Positions 5,888 through 5,963 of a stretch of 5,963 nt of DNA are shown piece by piece. The stretch comes from Pseudomonadota bacterium. GTDB taxonomy: Bacteria > Pseudomonadota > Alphaproteobacteria > Rhizobiales > Tepidamorphaceae. Below the pieces are notes generated by a model. The model had not been told where the DNA came from. It saw nothing but the letters and a program-made list of their open reading frames with translations, and made no database searches. Every line of letters starts with the position of its first letter. Position 1 is the first letter of the stretch. The position numbers were made by a program, and so were the translations under genes. The stretch spans positions 1 through 5,963 of the forward strand of contig JAEYRQ010000122.1 in NCBI GenBank assembly GCA_023435545.1, given 5' to 3'.

Positions 5888-5963
5888 GTGCCGAGCCTGT
5901 TCCGATTCCTGGTGATCATCGGCTTCATCGCTGGCATCGTCTATGCGGCGATGTTCGCGCTGG
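5888..5963 (+). CDS. Small membrane-anchored protein, N-terminus only (cut by window edge)
   Basis: The gene starts with GTG at 5888 behind a strong ribosome binding site and is open to the right edge, giving 25 codons. The product begins MPSLFRF and continues with a hydrophobic run (LVIIGFIAGIVYAAMFAL, about residues 8-25). This looks like a single N-terminal membrane anchor or uncleaved signal, with the short basic end inside the cell. It resembles the small hypothetical membrane proteins I recall divergently placed next to aroK in Rhizobiales, but this is memory of context and not a family match. No function can be assigned from 25 residues. It is divergent from aroK across 146 bp. Confidence 0.7.
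   Translation, partial: MPSLFRFLVIIGFIAGIVYAAMFAL

Noticed and set aside
4935..5915. Plus-strand open frame of 326 codons across aroK and the divergent gap
   Set aside because: Covers a complete aroK on the other strand and has no domain-like pattern; Arg-rich shadow composition.

Overview
This GC-rich window with dense gene packing looks like a chromosomal core region of an alphaproteobacterium, most likely Hyphomicrobiales (Rhizobiales), near the Mesorhizobium/Phyllobacteriaceae type. The gene content and order support this: aroK-aroB-CNNM, then bolA, then a J-domain gene followed by cobS-cobT. The assignment rests on recalled family knowledge, not on a database search. I see no mobile element, tRNA, rRNA, CRISPR array or phage gene.

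Left part (1-2163, minus strand): an operon reading leftwards, J-domain protein -> cobS -> cobT. CobS and CobT are the AAA+ and VWA-type subunits of the aerobic cobaltochelatase CobNST. The cobT gene is cut by the left edge. A good sigma-70-type promoter lies so close to the J-domain gene start that the transcript is predicted to be leaderless.

Centre (2164-2575): a 111-bp divergent intergenic region separates this operon from bolA on the plus strand. It holds the minus-strand promoter, a perfect 5-bp dyad and a TTGACA box in front of bolA. bolA converges on the next operon with a 31-bp gap and no convincing intrinsic terminator.

Right part (2576-5741, minus strand): aroK (shikimate kinase) -> aroB (3-dehydroquinate synthase) -> a CNNM/CorC-type membrane transporter. 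Both junctions are ATGA overlaps, so the three genes should be translationally coupled. AroB and AroK catalyse steps 2 and 5 of the shikimate pathway to chorismate. At the right edge (from 5888) a plus-strand gene for a small membrane-anchored protein begins divergently from aroK.

No clearly new biological system is visible. The points most worth checking are the predicted leaderless start of the J-domain/cob operon, a putative Cys3His metal site in the J-domain protein, the TTG start and long N-terminal tail of AroK, and dyad symmetries in the two divergent intergenic regions.
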